A stretch of DNA of 64,000 nt from DAOSWM01 sp035380045 (GTDB lineage Bacteria > Bacteroidota > Bacteroidia > Bacteroidales > Tenuifilaceae), in contig DAOSWM010000004.1 in the NCBI GenBank assembly GCA_035380045.1, positions 1 to 64,000 of the forward strand, in the 5' to 3' direction. The translations under genes and the position numbers were made by a program. Below are positions 17,539-27,204 of the stretch, in pieces (the first letter of the stretch is position 1; each line of letters begins with the position of its first letter). The notes beneath the pieces were generated by a model, which saw nothing but the letters and a program-made list of their open reading frames with translations, was not told where the DNA came from and ran no database searches.

Positions 17539-20208
17539 TTATGCGTTAATAATTTCTGCAATTTTTTTCTTGAGTTCAGCTGGGTTGAAAGGTTTTAACA
17601 CGAAACCATTCATTCCTAAACTAAATATTTTATTCTGTACATCGAGCATTGCCGATGCCGTAAGGGCAATAATTGGGATTGAATTCTTTAGTTTGTTTTT
17701 TAGTTTTCTAATTTCAATGGTTGCCTCATAACCATTCATTACAGGCATTTCTAAATCCATTAAAATTAGATCAAAATTCATTTTTTTAACAAGGGTTAAT
17801 GCTTCGAGACCATTTTCGGCAAGTTCAGTGTTAAATCCCCACTTCTTTAAGAAGTTTATCACAATCATTGAGTTAATACTGTTGTCTTCAACAACAAGCA
17901 CGTTATAACCTTGCTTGAAATTGTCAGCTTGCTCTAAATTTGAAAATGTATGAGATGGTTTAGATATTTTAGTTATAGGTAGGTTGAGTGTAAAGAAAAA
18001 TGTGGAGCCTTTGCCAAGGGTGCTTTTAACTTCAAGTTTCCCGCCAAGAAGGTTAACTAATCGTTCTGATATTGCCAGCCCAAGCCCTGTTCCACCGTAT
18101 TTTCGGGTAGTATCTATGTTTGCCTGAGTAAACTCTTCAAAAATTAGGTTCTGCTTTTCAGTAGAGATTCCTATTCCGGTATCTGTAATGGAGAAACGAA
18201 CCTGTACGGAGTTCTTAAGCATTTTTTGGAGGGAAATATTTAACTCAACGAACCCAGTATCGGTGAACTTTATGGCATTAGCCATAAGGTTTGAAATAAT
18301 TTGGTTTATTCGAACAGGGTCTCCTGATAGATTTGCTGGGATTTCATTGTCGATATTGAGCCTCAATTCAATATTCTTATTTTGGGCAATATACTTAAAG
18401 GTGTTGTAAATGCCTTGCGCAATTTGGCTTATACTAATTTGTGTGCGGTTAATTTTAAGTTTTCCGGCTTCCATTTTACTGAAGTCGAGAATGTCGTTCA
18501 GCAAAGCCATTAGGTTTTCGGCAGAATATTTTAAGGTTTGAAGATTCTGAAATTGCGACTTTTTTGGTTCTTCTTCCAGTAAAATGTTTGTGATTCCAAT
18601 AATTCCATTCATGGGAGTTCGAATCTCATGACTCATGGTTGATAGGAATTTTTCTTTCGCAAGGGACGCTTCCTCTGCAAGTTTTTTAGCTCTAATTAGT
18701 TCTATCTCCTGTTGCTTTCGCACTGAAATATCAACCATAATTCCCATGTAACGACTAACCTTTCCATTTTCAATCACAGCAGTAATATGGGTAAGGGCAG
18801 GGAATTCATCACCATTTTCTTTTACTGCTATTAGTTCAATGCTGGGAAGTTCTGGTTGTTTCTTGCTGTTTTTAGTGTATTTTGCAATGGTTGATTTGCT
18901 GGTTTCTGAGAAGAGGTTTCGTATATAAATTCCATTCTTCAATTTTTTTGGCATCAATCCCAAAAAGGAAAGGAGGTAATTGTTGGCAAATGTTATCCTT
19001 CCTTTTGAGTTTGCTTCAAACGCCATTTCGGGGAGAAGTTCGGCAAGCTGGCGAAATCGTTGTTCGCTTTGTATTATTCGTTGTTCGGATTGTTTTCGGA
19101 GGGTAATGTCAACCAAAACAACAAGAAGGCATGGTGTGGCTTGAATATCGATAATTTCTGCAGAAAACTGGCAAATCAAAGTTTGACCTTTGGCGTTAAT
19201 CATGGTGGTTTCTAAATTCTGCGATTTCCCATGTGTAATTACCATTTTAATTAGTCTTTCTCGCTGGTCGATGGCAGGGAAAATACCGAGTTCTCTTGTG
19301 GTTTTTCCTATCACATTTTTGCGGTTGAGACCAATTACCTTCAAGAAAGTGTCGTTTACGTCGATATATTTACCCTCATTGAGAGTGCTAATGGTCATCA
19401 TTACAGCATTGTTTTCGAATGCTTTGCTGAATTTTTCTTCCGATAGTCTGATTATTCGTTCCGATTCTATGCGTACAGAAATGTCTTGGCAAATGGCGAA
19501 AACAATTTCCTTTTGGCTCCAGTTTCCGAAAAAAAGTCTTGCCTCAATAGGGGTAGGCTTGCCGTTTTTTGCGAGGATTTGACCTGTATACAAAATTCGA
19601 TTGCCCATTTGAGCCTTTAGCAGCATGCTCTTAACGCTTTCCTGTTCGGAGGTTGGGTGTAGGCCTGAAAAACTTTTCAGAATAAGTTCTTGCTCGGTAT
19701 AACCAAGCCGCTCGAATGCACTTTTATTTGCTTGAACAATGGTGTCGCGTTTGCTGATTATGAATGTCATATCTTCAAATGCGTTTACCAGGAGTCTGAA
19801 GTTTTTTTCTTCCTCAACCAGCTTGTCCTCAAACTGTTTCTGTTGAGTTATGTCGAAACAATTATCAAGTAAAGCAGCATTACCCTCCCATTTAATGATT
19901 GATACATTTGATTTTAGCCAACGCATTTCACCATTCTTACAGGAAATTCTATAAGTGAAGGAGTGAGATTTTTTAATGCTTATTTCACGAAAATTATTAC
20001 TGAAAAGAAGTTTTATTAACTTTTTATCTTTCTGATGAACTAAATCAATAAATTCCATCGAACAAAGCTCTTCTGAACTATAACCGGTTAATTTTGAAAA
20101 GTGTGGATTATGAAAAACGATGGATTTATTTTGAACAACGTAAATACTTCCGCTTACCTTGTTAATAAGCTCACTTAAAATGCTAGTGTCAACTTTTAGT
20201 TTATGCAT
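17539..20208 (-). CDS. Hybrid sensor histidine kinase with four PAS domains
   Basis: An 889-residue cytoplasmic-type kinase with no clear membrane segment. Four PAS domains with PAC-like tails fill about residues 1-505, each sharing patterns such as ITQQKQFE or ITLRKQSE at its end. Next are HisKA (H527 in MSHEIRTPMNG), HATPase (N box MANAIKFTD, DTGIGIS, GTGLGLAIS) and a C-terminal receiver with D818 in LMDLEMPVMNG. The kinase would phosphorylate its own receiver; the next phospho-acceptor is not adjacent. It is 35 bp after the TPR/SpoIIE phosphatase gene and 20 bp before the TlpA-like gene, which suggests one operon. Confidence 0.92.
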   Translation of the reverse strand: MHKLKVDTSILSELINKVSGSIYVVQNKSIVFHNPHFSKLTGYSSEELCSMEFIDLVHQKDKKLIKLLFSNNFREISIKKSHSFTYRISCKNGEMRWLKSNVSIIKWEGNAALLDNCFDITQQKQFEDKLVEEEKNFRLLVNAFEDMTFIISKRDTIVQANKSAFERLGYTEQELILKSFSGLHPTSEQESVKSMLLKAQMGNRILYTGQILAKNGKPTPIEARLFFGNWSQKEIVFAICQDISVRIESERIIRLSEEKFSKAFENNAVMMTISTLNEGKYIDVNDTFLKVIGLNRKNVIGKTTRELGIFPAIDQRERLIKMVITHGKSQNLETTMINAKGQTLICQFSAEIIDIQATPCLLVVLVDITLRKQSEQRIIQSEQRFRQLAELLPEMAFEANSKGRITFANNYLLSFLGLMPKKLKNGIYIRNLFSETSKSTIAKYTKNSKKQPELPSIELIAVKENGDEFPALTHITAVIENGKVSRYMGIMVDISVRKQQEIELIRAKKLAEEASLAKEKFLSTMSHEIRTPMNGIIGITNILLEEEPKKSQFQNLQTLKYSAENLMALLNDILDFSKMEAGKLKINRTQISISQIAQGIYNTFKYIAQNKNIELRLNIDNEIPANLSGDPVRINQIISNLMANAIKFTDTGFVELNISLQKMLKNSVQVRFSITDTGIGISTEKQNLIFEEFTQANIDTTRKYGGTGLGLAISERLVNLLGGKLEVKSTLGKGSTFFFTLNLPITKISKPSHTFSNLEQADNFKQGYNVLVVEDNSINSMIVINFLKKWGFNTELAENGLEALTLVKKMNFDLILMDLEMPVMNGYEATIEIRKLKNKLKNSIPIIALTASAMLDVQNKIFSLGMNGFVLKPFNPAELKKKIAEIINA

Positions 20209-20243
20209 ACCAGCTTAATATTTGCTGCATGTCTGAAAAAAAA

Positions 20244-22460
20244 CTACACCTTTATACCCATAACAAGCACATCGTCAATTTGATACTGGTTTCCCTTCCA
20301 TTTTATGAAAGTGTTTTCAATTATTTCAAGTTGTTTCTGCATGGGTAGCTCTTTAACAGCTTCGAAAAGGTTTCTAAATCTGCGCATGTTGTATTTACGT
20401 CCTTCCTGTCCACCAAATTGGTCGTGGTACCCATCGGTAAATAGGTATATTGTATCGCCTGGCACGAGTTGAACACGAGTATTGGTGAATGGTTCCATTT
20501 TAATGTGTCTCGATACAGGCATTCTGTCGCCTGTTAAAACTTCAATGAATTGTTCATCCTTATTTTCAGTGTTTCGCGAAATGAAAGCGAAACTGTTTGC
20601 CCCAGCAAATTGCATTTCAAGCGTATCATCGTTGATGGCGCAGAACGACATGTCCATACCATCGAAGTTTTCGAAGGGGTCGCCTGTTTGGTGTAGCGAT
20701 TCAATAATGAATTCGCGCATATGCTCCAGTACTTGTCCCGAAGTATTTATTTCCGATTTTGTTACAATGTCGTTAAGGTAGGCAATGCCCAGCATGCTCA
20801 TGAAACCACCAGGAACTCCATGTCCGGTACAATCGGCTACTGCAACGGTTCTGAATTTTCCTATTTTTGATACCCAGTAGAAGTCACCACTAACTACGTT
20901 CTTCGGGAGGTAAAGTATGAACGATTCAGGGAATATTTTTTTCAACGTTTGCTTGCTGGGGAGTATTGCTTGCTGAATTCTTTGCGCGTAAACTATTGAG
21001 TCGGTAATTTCACGTTTTTGCATAGTTACCACATCGCGCTGGAATTCAATTTCATCACGTTGAGCGGTAATCTCTTCGGTTTTCTGTTTCAGCTCGGCGT
21101 TGAGAGTTGCCAGCGAATCGCGCTGGGTTTCCATCTCTTCTTTCTGCATCTCCATTTCTGCTTTCTGCGAAAGCAATTCACGGTTATCCTTGCGTATTTT
21201 CAGGTAGCTGTATGTTGAAATTGTGATTAGAATTGAGATGAGAAGAATTACAACGGTTAAGCTGTTGCGAGCCATTCTATTTCTTCTGGCTTCTTCCAGA
21301 AGAACCGATTCACGATGTTTCTGCTCCATTTCCTGCTGATGAAACTTTTGTTCAAACTGGAAGTTTAGCTCCATTTCAATCATTTTTCTGTTAGTTTCAT
21401 TGCTGGATATGCTGTCTTTAAGCTGGTAACTATATTTTAACTCTTCGTACGCCTGCTTGTAGTTTCCATTTTTGAAATGAATATCGGATAATAGCTGGTA
21501 TGATGATTTCTCAAGCTTGGTAAGTTTAAATATTTTTGATTCTTTTAAAGCTAAAGAGGCATAATGCAGTGCTTTACTATAATCCCCTTTTGCCAGATAG
21601 GTTTCACCAATACTATGGTACGAATTTGCGATACCTCTCTGGTTGTTTGTCTCCTCCTTAATTTTTAGGGACTCAAAATGATTTTTTAGAGCAAGCTTAT
21701 AGTCGCCTTGTTTATAAAAAAGGTATCCAATATTATTGAGAAGCGCCGAATGGTCAGCTACTTCTTCGCCATCTTTGAGGTAACTCAATGCAAGGGAATA
21801 CTGGTTTAATGCTTCGGTGAAGTTTTTTTGCTCAGTGTATACGGTTCCCTTGGTTTTGTGTGAATTACCAATAATTCTTTTCAGGTTTTTTTTGTAGGCA
21901 TACATTTGTGCGCTGTCTAAATACTGCAGCGATTTCTCATAATCGTACCTGTGGTAGTAAATAACTCCTATGTTGTAAAAAATGATGGCTAAACTTGAAG
22001 TGTCCTGAAGTTCATAACTCACTTCCAGGCCCTTCAGGAAGTAGGATAATGCAATTGGGTAATTTGCCAGATTCATGTATACTCTTCCAATGTTGTTAAG
22101 AGAAGTGGCAATGCCTTTTTTATAATTTATCTCAGTACGAATTTGGTATGAGGTTAAGTACTTGTCCAATGATTCATAGGTTAACCCTTTCTTGAATAGG
22201 GCAGAAGCCTGCTCTTGGAAAGCGAAGGCTTCTCTTTTTTTATCATTAAGTTCAGCAGCCAATTTAGCAGCCTTTTCAGCAAGTTTATAGCTTCTGTCCC
22301 ATGTGTTTTGTTGGTTTGAAATATTTATACTATCGAAAATATTTCTCAGGAGAAGGGAGTCGGCTTCAAAATTTTTTTGATTCTGTGCAGAAGAATTTAG
22401 GGTTAGAATGAGCGTACAAAAAAATGTTATAAAACTGTAGAACAATCGGTTAATCATCAC
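20244..22460 (-). CDS. TPR protein with SpoIIE-type phosphatase domain
   Basis: A 738-residue protein: signal peptide or N-terminal anchor (1-25), a run of tetratricopeptide repeats (about 40-350) with typical GDYSKALHYASLAL-like units, one membrane helix (about 395-420, NSLTVVILLISILI), a cytoplasmic coiled coil with repeated QRDEIEFQ/QKEEMETQ units (about 425-485) and a C-terminal PP2C/SpoIIE domain (about 500-738) with VVSGDFYW, ADCTGHGVPGGFMS and FTDGYHDQFGG metal-binding segments. It probably senses outside partners through the TPRs and dephosphorylates a serine phosphoprotein inside. No anti-sigma or antagonist gene is adjacent. First gene of the operon with the hybrid kinase. Confidence 0.9.
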   Translation of the reverse strand: MMINRLFYSFITFFCTLILTLNSSAQNQKNFEADSLLLRNIFDSINISNQQNTWDRSYKLAEKAAKLAAELNDKKREAFAFQEQASALFKKGLTYESLDKYLTSYQIRTEINYKKGIATSLNNIGRVYMNLANYPIALSYFLKGLEVSYELQDTSSLAIIFYNIGVIYYHRYDYEKSLQYLDSAQMYAYKKNLKRIIGNSHKTKGTVYTEQKNFTEALNQYSLALSYLKDGEEVADHSALLNNIGYLFYKQGDYKLALKNHFESLKIKEETNNQRGIANSYHSIGETYLAKGDYSKALHYASLALKESKIFKLTKLEKSSYQLLSDIHFKNGNYKQAYEELKYSYQLKDSISSNETNRKMIEMELNFQFEQKFHQQEMEQKHRESVLLEEARRNRMARNSLTVVILLISILITISTYSYLKIRKDNRELLSQKAEMEMQKEEMETQRDSLATLNAELKQKTEEITAQRDEIEFQRDVVTMQKREITDSIVYAQRIQQAILPSKQTLKKIFPESFILYLPKNVVSGDFYWVSKIGKFRTVAVADCTGHGVPGGFMSMLGIAYLNDIVTKSEINTSGQVLEHMREFIIESLHQTGDPFENFDGMDMSFCAINDDTLEMQFAGANSFAFISRNTENKDEQFIEVLTGDRMPVSRHIKMEPFTNTRVQLVPGDTIYLFTDGYHDQFGGQEGRKYNMRRFRNLFEAVKELPMQKQLEIIENTFIKWKGNQYQIDDVLVMGIKV

Positions 22461-22654
22461 AAAAGCCTTCTTCTTCGTTGGTATTCGGTATGGTTTGCAT
22501 AAAATCGTTGCAATTTACAACAACATAACAATTTAATAGCATTATTTTTAAAAATATTTTGTTTCCCCTAGTTATTCGTTTTATTCAAAACAAAAACTAT
22601 ACAAAGTTGTTTGTATTTTTACTAAATAATTGAAACAGAAATCAACTTGTTTAA

Positions 22655-23815
22655 ATGAAACCAAAAATGGCGATGTTAATTTTCTTCTCGGTAGTTTTTT
22701 TAGTTTACTTCTTTGTTAACTACTACATTTACAAACATATATCAAGTGCATTAAGTCTAGAAAGTCAAATCTTTAGGCTATTAAAAGCACTGCTAATAGT
22801 TGTTATTCTCTCGTATCCCATTGGAAGAATAGTTGAACGTATTTATTCCTCATTTTTAACTGATTTCATCATAAAAGTAGGCTCAGTTTGGCTGGCAGCC
22901 ATGCTGTATTTAACCCTGCTATTTATTCTACTTGATTTTGGAAGGCTAGTTTTTTTAATCCTGTCAAAGCTAAATATTACCCAGGGTTCCTTCATTGTAA
23001 ATTTTGTAAAGTACTACAAAATTTTTGCTGCTGTTGCCACTGTTTTGCTGCTAACCTATGGTTATTTCAACGCGCTTTACCCAAGGGTTAGTAAACATAG
23101 TTTGCTTTTAAATAAAAGTTTAGCCAATCGATCGCAATTAAGAATTGTTGCTGCTTCTGATATTCACTTGGGAACAGTTATTTCCAATGGCCGATTATTG
23201 CGATTCGTAGAATTGGTTAATTCTCAAAAGCCTGATATAATTCTACTTGCTGGAGATATTTTTGATGAGGATTTGGGACCCGTAATTAAAAACGATATGG
23301 GTAAGCTGCTGAGTAAGCTCGAAGCCCCATTGGGTGTAGTTGCAGTTACTGGAAACCACGAGTATATTGGTGGAGTTACAAAGGCAGTACAATACTTAAA
23401 GGACCATGGGATTCATGTACTACAGGATTCAGTTGTTGTGGTTGATGGCATTTTAAATATTATAGGTCGCGATGACAGGCAATCGAAGGTTATGGGTGGA
23501 AAAGTGAGGGCTGAGTTGGCATCGTTGATAAGCAGCGTTGACAAGAATTTAGTTAGTATTCTACTCGATCACCAACCCTATAACCTTGAAGAAGCTGAAA
23601 GAAATGGTGTTGACGTTCAGATTTCAGGTCATACCCACCACGGGCAGCTTTGGCCATTAAACTATGTCACAAAGTCGATATTTGAAGTAAGCCGAGGTTA
23701 CAAGAAGAAGGGAGATTCGCATATTTTTGTTTCAACAGGTTTTGGAACCTGGGGGCCTCCAATTCGCGTGGGCAACCGGCCCGAAATAATTGTTGTTGAT
23801 ATAAAATCGAATTAG
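22655..23815 (+). CDS. Membrane-anchored metallophosphoesterase
   Basis: 386 residues: four hydrophobic segments in the first 150 residues, then a calcineurin-like phosphoesterase domain. The metal-binding blocks are in order: ASDIHLG, LAGDIFDED, TGNHEY and SGHTHHGQ. This layout matches the YkuE/YaeI-like membrane metallophosphoesterases, some of which act on lipid-linked phosphates; the substrate here is not known. It is transcribed away from the TPR/SpoIIE gene across a 194-bp AT-rich spacer. Confidence 0.88.
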   Translation: MKPKMAMLIFFSVVFLVYFFVNYYIYKHISSALSLESQIFRLLKALLIVVILSYPIGRIVERIYSSFLTDFIIKVGSVWLAAMLYLTLLFILLDFGRLVFLILSKLNITQGSFIVNFVKYYKIFAAVATVLLLTYGYFNALYPRVSKHSLLLNKSLANRSQLRIVAASDIHLGTVISNGRLLRFVELVNSQKPDIILLAGDIFDEDLGPVIKNDMGKLLSKLEAPLGVVAVTGNHEYIGGVTKAVQYLKDHGIHVLQDSVVVVDGILNIIGRDDRQSKVMGGKVRAELASLISSVDKNLVSILLDHQPYNLEEAERNGVDVQISGHTHHGQLWPLNYVTKSIFEVSRGYKKKGDSHIFVSTGFGTWGPPIRVGNRPEIIVVDIKSN

Positions 23816-23869
23816 CGTACACCTGCTATTAAAAATAGTATTCTTAAAACACCACATTTAATTTAATGT

Positions 23870-23877
23870 TACTTTTG
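23870..23877 (+). promoter_or_regulatory. -7 promoter element before the TonB receptor
   Basis: TACTTTTG, a common form of the Bacteroidota TAnnTTTG box, stands 52 bp before the ATG at 23930. No clear -33 TTG is seen. Confidence 0.5.
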
Positions 23878-23929
23878 TAGGGGTTTTAAAACATTATTAT
23901 TTTACTAATTAATTAAATTACAAGTATTT

Positions 23930-25957
23930 ATGACGAAAGTTGCATTGCACTTTTCTCATAAAACGCTTCGCTACTTTAAGCGGTGGACTAATAAAAGCTA
24001 TGGGGTTTTTGCAAGTCTTGGTGTAATGGTCAAGATTTGTGTTATGTCGTTTGCATACCTAATTATTGTTCACCCTGGTTTAGTCTCGGCACAATCCGAT
24101 TCCCTGAAAATTGGCATTGATGCTGAAATTGAAGAAGTTGTTATAAGCGATGAGTTAAGGGCTATTACGTTTTCGGAACTTTCGGGTGCGGTGTTTGTAA
24201 TAAAACATGCTGACATCCAGAGTTTTCCGGTTTCATCTGTTCAGAAATTGCTGGAACTCCTAACAAGTGTTGATATTCGCCAGCGTGGTGAACACGGAGT
24301 TCAGGCTGATGTGCTAATAAGAGGCGGATCGTTCGATCAGGTTCTTATTCTTCTTAACGGTGTTAATATTACCGATCCCCAAACAGGTCATCACAATTTA
24401 AACATTCCCGTTGACCTAAAATCAGTTCAGAAAATAGAGATACTTCAGGGTGCAGGTGTGCGAAGTTATGGAGTAGGTGCATATAGCGGAATAATTAATA
24501 TCATCACCTCACCCAATGGAAATTCATTTGTTAACTTATCTACTACTGTAGGCGAATACGGCCTGCTCAAACTTTTCTCAAACACAGCAGTTTCCAATAA
24601 AAAAAGCGAGATAAGTTTTTCAGCCTCGTCGAGCAAATCGGATGGCTTTATGGAAAATACCGATTTTAGTATTGCAAACCTCTTTGCCCAGGGTAAAGTA
24701 AAAATACTAAATGGATATTTCGATTTCCAACTTGGTGTTCAAGATAAAGGATTTGGCGCACAAAGTTTTTATACTCCACGTTATCCAAATCAGTACGAAC
24801 AAGTTCAAACTCTTATTTCATCGGCATCATACCATTACAAATTCAGGAATGTTTCATTTACCCCATTAGTTTACTATCGTACACATACCGATAGGTTTGA
24901 ACTTTTCAGGAGCAATGAACCTCAGTGGTATTTGAACCATAATCATCATAAAACAAGGGTAATGGGAGGTAGTTTACACTTATCGTATGTAAAATCAAAC
25001 GGCAAGTTGAAAGCTGGGGCTGAAGTAAGGAATGAAAGTATAGTAAGCAATGTGTTAGGTGATTTGTTAACCCAGAAGATTCCTGTTTCGGGTTTTCAGA
25101 ATGTTTTTTACACCAAAGGAAAGGATAGGTTGGTTGCAACTGTATTTACAGATTACACATACTACTTTAAGAATTTCTCTATCTCGGCTGGTTTACAGAT
25201 TGTTGGGAATAGATATTTTGGAACATCATTGAATTATGGGTTTGATATTTCAACATATTTGGTTCGAAATTTTAAAACATACATGTCGTGTAATAGAGCA
25301 ACTCGTTACCCAACCTTCACCGATTTGTACTACAGTGGGCCAACAAATATTGGGAACCCAAATTTAATGCCTGAGGTGGCAGAAACTATTGAATTAGGGG
25401 TTAAGCACCAAACAGGAGTTTACCGTTTCAATGCTTCGGTTTTCCATCGAAAGGGGTATAATATTATTGATTGGGTAAAATACCCAAACGATGAAAAATG
25501 GACAACAACAAACTACACAAGGTTATCTACGAATGGATTTGAAACTAGCCTAAACCTCTTTATAGAGAGCCTAGCCCCCGTAGCAAAAAACATTTTATTA
25601 TCATACACATACATTGATAATGAAAAAGATAAGGATTATCTGCTGTCATATTACACGATGGATTTTGTTAGAAGTAAACTAAGTGCAGGTGTAGGCCATA
25701 ATCTTTTTAAAAAACTAAACATTTCATGGTTGGTGATATGGCAGGATAGGGCAGGAACCTACACCGATTTTTCCACAAATAACGAAAAGAGTTACGCCCC
25801 CTTCTTAACTGTGGATTTGAATCTTTCATATAAGATTCATAAAATCGAATTGTTCGCTGAGATTTCAAATTTGTTTAACACGAGGTATCATGATATAGGT
25901 AATGTTCCTCAGCCAGGAAGATGGGTTGCAGGTGGGCTTAATTTCTTGATAGATTAA
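23930..25957 (+). CDS. TonB-dependent receptor (BtuB-like)
   Basis: A 675-residue outer-membrane receptor. The first 55 residues are unusually long for a signal peptide: a basic stretch (RYFKRWTNKSYGVFASLG) precedes the hydrophobic core ending LVSAQ. A plug domain follows (about 65-180) with VLIRGGSFDQVLILLNGVNITDPQTG, then a beta-barrel ending in an aromatic tail. It should import a chelate or small ligand with TonB energy. The plug resembles BtuB-type cobalamin receptors, but there is no cobalamin gene or riboswitch nearby, so the ligand is open. The extended basic N-terminus resembles what I recall from some Bacteroidales receptors. Confidence 0.88.
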   Translation: MTKVALHFSHKTLRYFKRWTNKSYGVFASLGVMVKICVMSFAYLIIVHPGLVSAQSDSLKIGIDAEIEEVVISDELRAITFSELSGAVFVIKHADIQSFPVSSVQKLLELLTSVDIRQRGEHGVQADVLIRGGSFDQVLILLNGVNITDPQTGHHNLNIPVDLKSVQKIEILQGAGVRSYGVGAYSGIINIITSPNGNSFVNLSTTVGEYGLLKLFSNTAVSNKKSEISFSASSSKSDGFMENTDFSIANLFAQGKVKILNGYFDFQLGVQDKGFGAQSFYTPRYPNQYEQVQTLISSASYHYKFRNVSFTPLVYYRTHTDRFELFRSNEPQWYLNHNHHKTRVMGGSLHLSYVKSNGKLKAGAEVRNESIVSNVLGDLLTQKIPVSGFQNVFYTKGKDRLVATVFTDYTYYFKNFSISAGLQIVGNRYFGTSLNYGFDISTYLVRNFKTYMSCNRATRYPTFTDLYYSGPTNIGNPNLMPEVAETIELGVKHQTGVYRFNASVFHRKGYNIIDWVKYPNDEKWTTTNYTRLSTNGFETSLNLFIESLAPVAKNILLSYTYIDNEKDKDYLLSYYTMDFVRSKLSAGVGHNLFKKLNISWLVIWQDRAGTYTDFSTNNEKSYAPFLTVDLNLSYKIHKIELFAEISNLFNTRYHDIGNVPQPGRWVAGGLNFLID

Positions 25958-25968
25958 ACAGATATTTG

Positions 25969-25998
25969 TTGTGCAGGCTAAAAAATATTGTATATTTG
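25969..25998 (+). promoter_or_regulatory. Bacteroidota-type promoter of the small lipoprotein
   Basis: TTG (25969-25971) is followed after exactly 19 bp by TATATTTG (25991-25998), a full match to the -33/-7 promoter. The start of transcription would fall near 26005, giving a leader of about 25 bases before the ATG at 26031. Confidence 0.75.
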
Positions 25999-26030
25999 TT
26001 ATTCTAAACCTAATAAAAAACCAAATCAAA

Positions 26031-26330
26031 ATGAAAAAGAGTAGAATTTTATTAATTAGCGCACTTTTTATTGGTGCTTTAGCATTTATGTCATGCGCCA
26101 ATGCTGGTGACAAAGCGAAAGAAGAAGCGACAGATATTGAGCAGGTTGCCACTGATACTACTGCAGTTGAGGAGGTTGCTCCTCAACCCGTTGAAGAGCC
26201 AGCAGTAGAAGAAGCTACTGAGGCAGAAGAAGTAAAACCAGAAGCAGCATCGCAGCTATCAGCTGAGCCTAAAAAACCTGAAGCAGCAAAAAAACTTTCA
26301 GCAGAACCAAAGGAACAGGAAAAGGAATAG
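26031..26330 (+). CDS. Small Glu/Ala/Pro-rich lipoprotein
   Basis: The ATG at 26031 gives 99 residues; the upstream in-frame extension overlaps the promoter and is rejected. Residues 1-20 are a lipoprotein signal with lipobox AFMSC. The mature part is low-complexity, rich in E, A, P and K, with the unit LSAEPKKPEAAKK partly repeated (two copies of QLSAEP/KLSAEP). It has no known domain and is expected to be disordered and membrane-tethered. Function unknown. It is a monocistronic gene between a strong promoter and a strong bidirectional terminator, so it may be highly expressed. Confidence 0.8.
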   Translation: MKKSRILLISALFIGALAFMSCANAGDKAKEEATDIEQVATDTTAVEEVAPQPVEEPAVEEATEAEEVKPEAASQLSAEPKKPEAAKKLSAEPKEQEKE

Positions 26331-26361
26331 TTTGTTGATTCTTTTTTGCATGAAGAATTTT

Positions 26362-26402
26362 TATAACAAAAGGGGCAAGTAATATTTGCCCCTTTTGTTA
26401 TA
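26362..26402. terminator. Bidirectional terminator overlapping the end of trmD
   Basis: A perfect 17-bp stem (26362-26378 with 26386-26402) around a seven-base loop, with GGGGCAA/TTGCCCC core and A/T outer arms. It serves the lipoprotein gene on + and trmD on -. The trmD stop codon (26398-26400) lies inside the stem. Confidence 0.85.
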
Positions 26403-27066
26403 AATTGGGCCTTAATCTTTTAGTTCGTTCAATGGCTTCGTTTAGCTGCCATTTTTCAATCTCCTTAAAATTCCCCGAAAGTAGAACGTCTGGAACTTTC
26501 CAGCCATTAAAAATTGCTGGACGTGTATATATTGGCGGTGCTAGCAGGTTGTCCTGGAATGAATCAGTGAGGGCGGAGGTTTCGTCGGAAATAACACCTG
26601 GAACGAGCCTAACAGCGCTGTCAACAATTACTGCTGCAGCCATTTCTCCCCCTGTAAGCACATAGTCTCCTATCGAAATTTCTTTGGTGATTAAATGATC
26701 GCGAACTCTTTGATCAACCCCTTTGTAATGGCCGCATAGTATAATTATATTCTTTAAAAGGCTTAGGCTGTTGGCGGCTTTTTGTGTGTACTGTTCACCG
26801 TCAGGTGAAGTGTAAATTATTTCGTCGTACTCCCTTTCTTCCTTCAGTTTATCAATTACTTTGAATATCGGTTCAATTTTAAGTACCATCCCTGCATCAG
26901 GGCCGAAAGCATAGTCATCAACCGTTCTGTGCTTATCGGTTGTATAATCTCTTAAATGGTGAACAACGATATTAACCAAACCTTTGTTCTGTGCTCGTTT
27001 TATTATTGAATGGTTCAATGGGCTTTCAAGTAGCTCGGGAAGTACAGTTATAATATCAATACGCAT
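26398..27066 (-). CDS. trmD: tRNA (guanine-37-N1)-methyltransferase
   Basis: A 222-residue enzyme that methylates G37 of tRNAs with a G36-G37 sequence, using S-adenosylmethionine. TrmD knot features are clear: MRIDIITVLPELL start, the DDYAFGPDAGMV loop, LCGHYKGVDQRV and the SIGDYVLTGGE segment of the trefoil knot. Here it is not in the usual rpsP-rimM-trmD-rplS operon. It stands alone, with its stop inside a terminator stem. Confidence 0.95.
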   Translation of the reverse strand: MRIDIITVLPELLESPLNHSIIKRAQNKGLVNIVVHHLRDYTTDKHRTVDDYAFGPDAGMVLKIEPIFKVIDKLKEEREYDEIIYTSPDGEQYTQKAANSLSLLKNIIILCGHYKGVDQRVRDHLITKEISIGDYVLTGGEMAAAVIVDSAVRLVPGVISDETSALTDSFQDNLLAPPIYTRPAIFNGWKVPDVLLSGNFKEIEKWQLNEAIERTKRLRPNL

Positions 27067-27141
27067 AATTTTTTTTTGACAAAGTTACATAAAAATGACC
27101 GATACGACCATCCTGGAATTTGGTACAGAAAAAAATAGTAA

Positions 27142-27187
27142 ATGACATAATGGCGTACATTTGTTCAGGGTACGATGTCATAATGGC
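27142..27187. promoter_or_regulatory. Paired repeats upstream of Hsp20, possible operators
   Basis: CATAATGGC occurs at 27146-27154 and again at 27179-27187, 33 bp apart, about three helical turns. ATGACAT (27142-27148) and ATGTCAT (27175-27181) also form an inverted pair. They lie in the 225-bp spacer between trmD and the Hsp20 gene and could bind a stress regulator. This is inference. Confidence 0.4.
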
Positions 27188-27204
27188 ATTACAGGAGGAA
27201 GGCT

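Noticed and set aside
23816..23929. Cobalamin riboswitch before the BtuB-like receptor
   Set aside because: The 114-bp spacer is too short for the usual element and no B12-box-like segment was seen.
25971..26030. 20-residue N-terminal extension of the small lipoprotein
   Set aside because: It overlaps the promoter, and the lipobox signal is correct only from the ATG at 26031.
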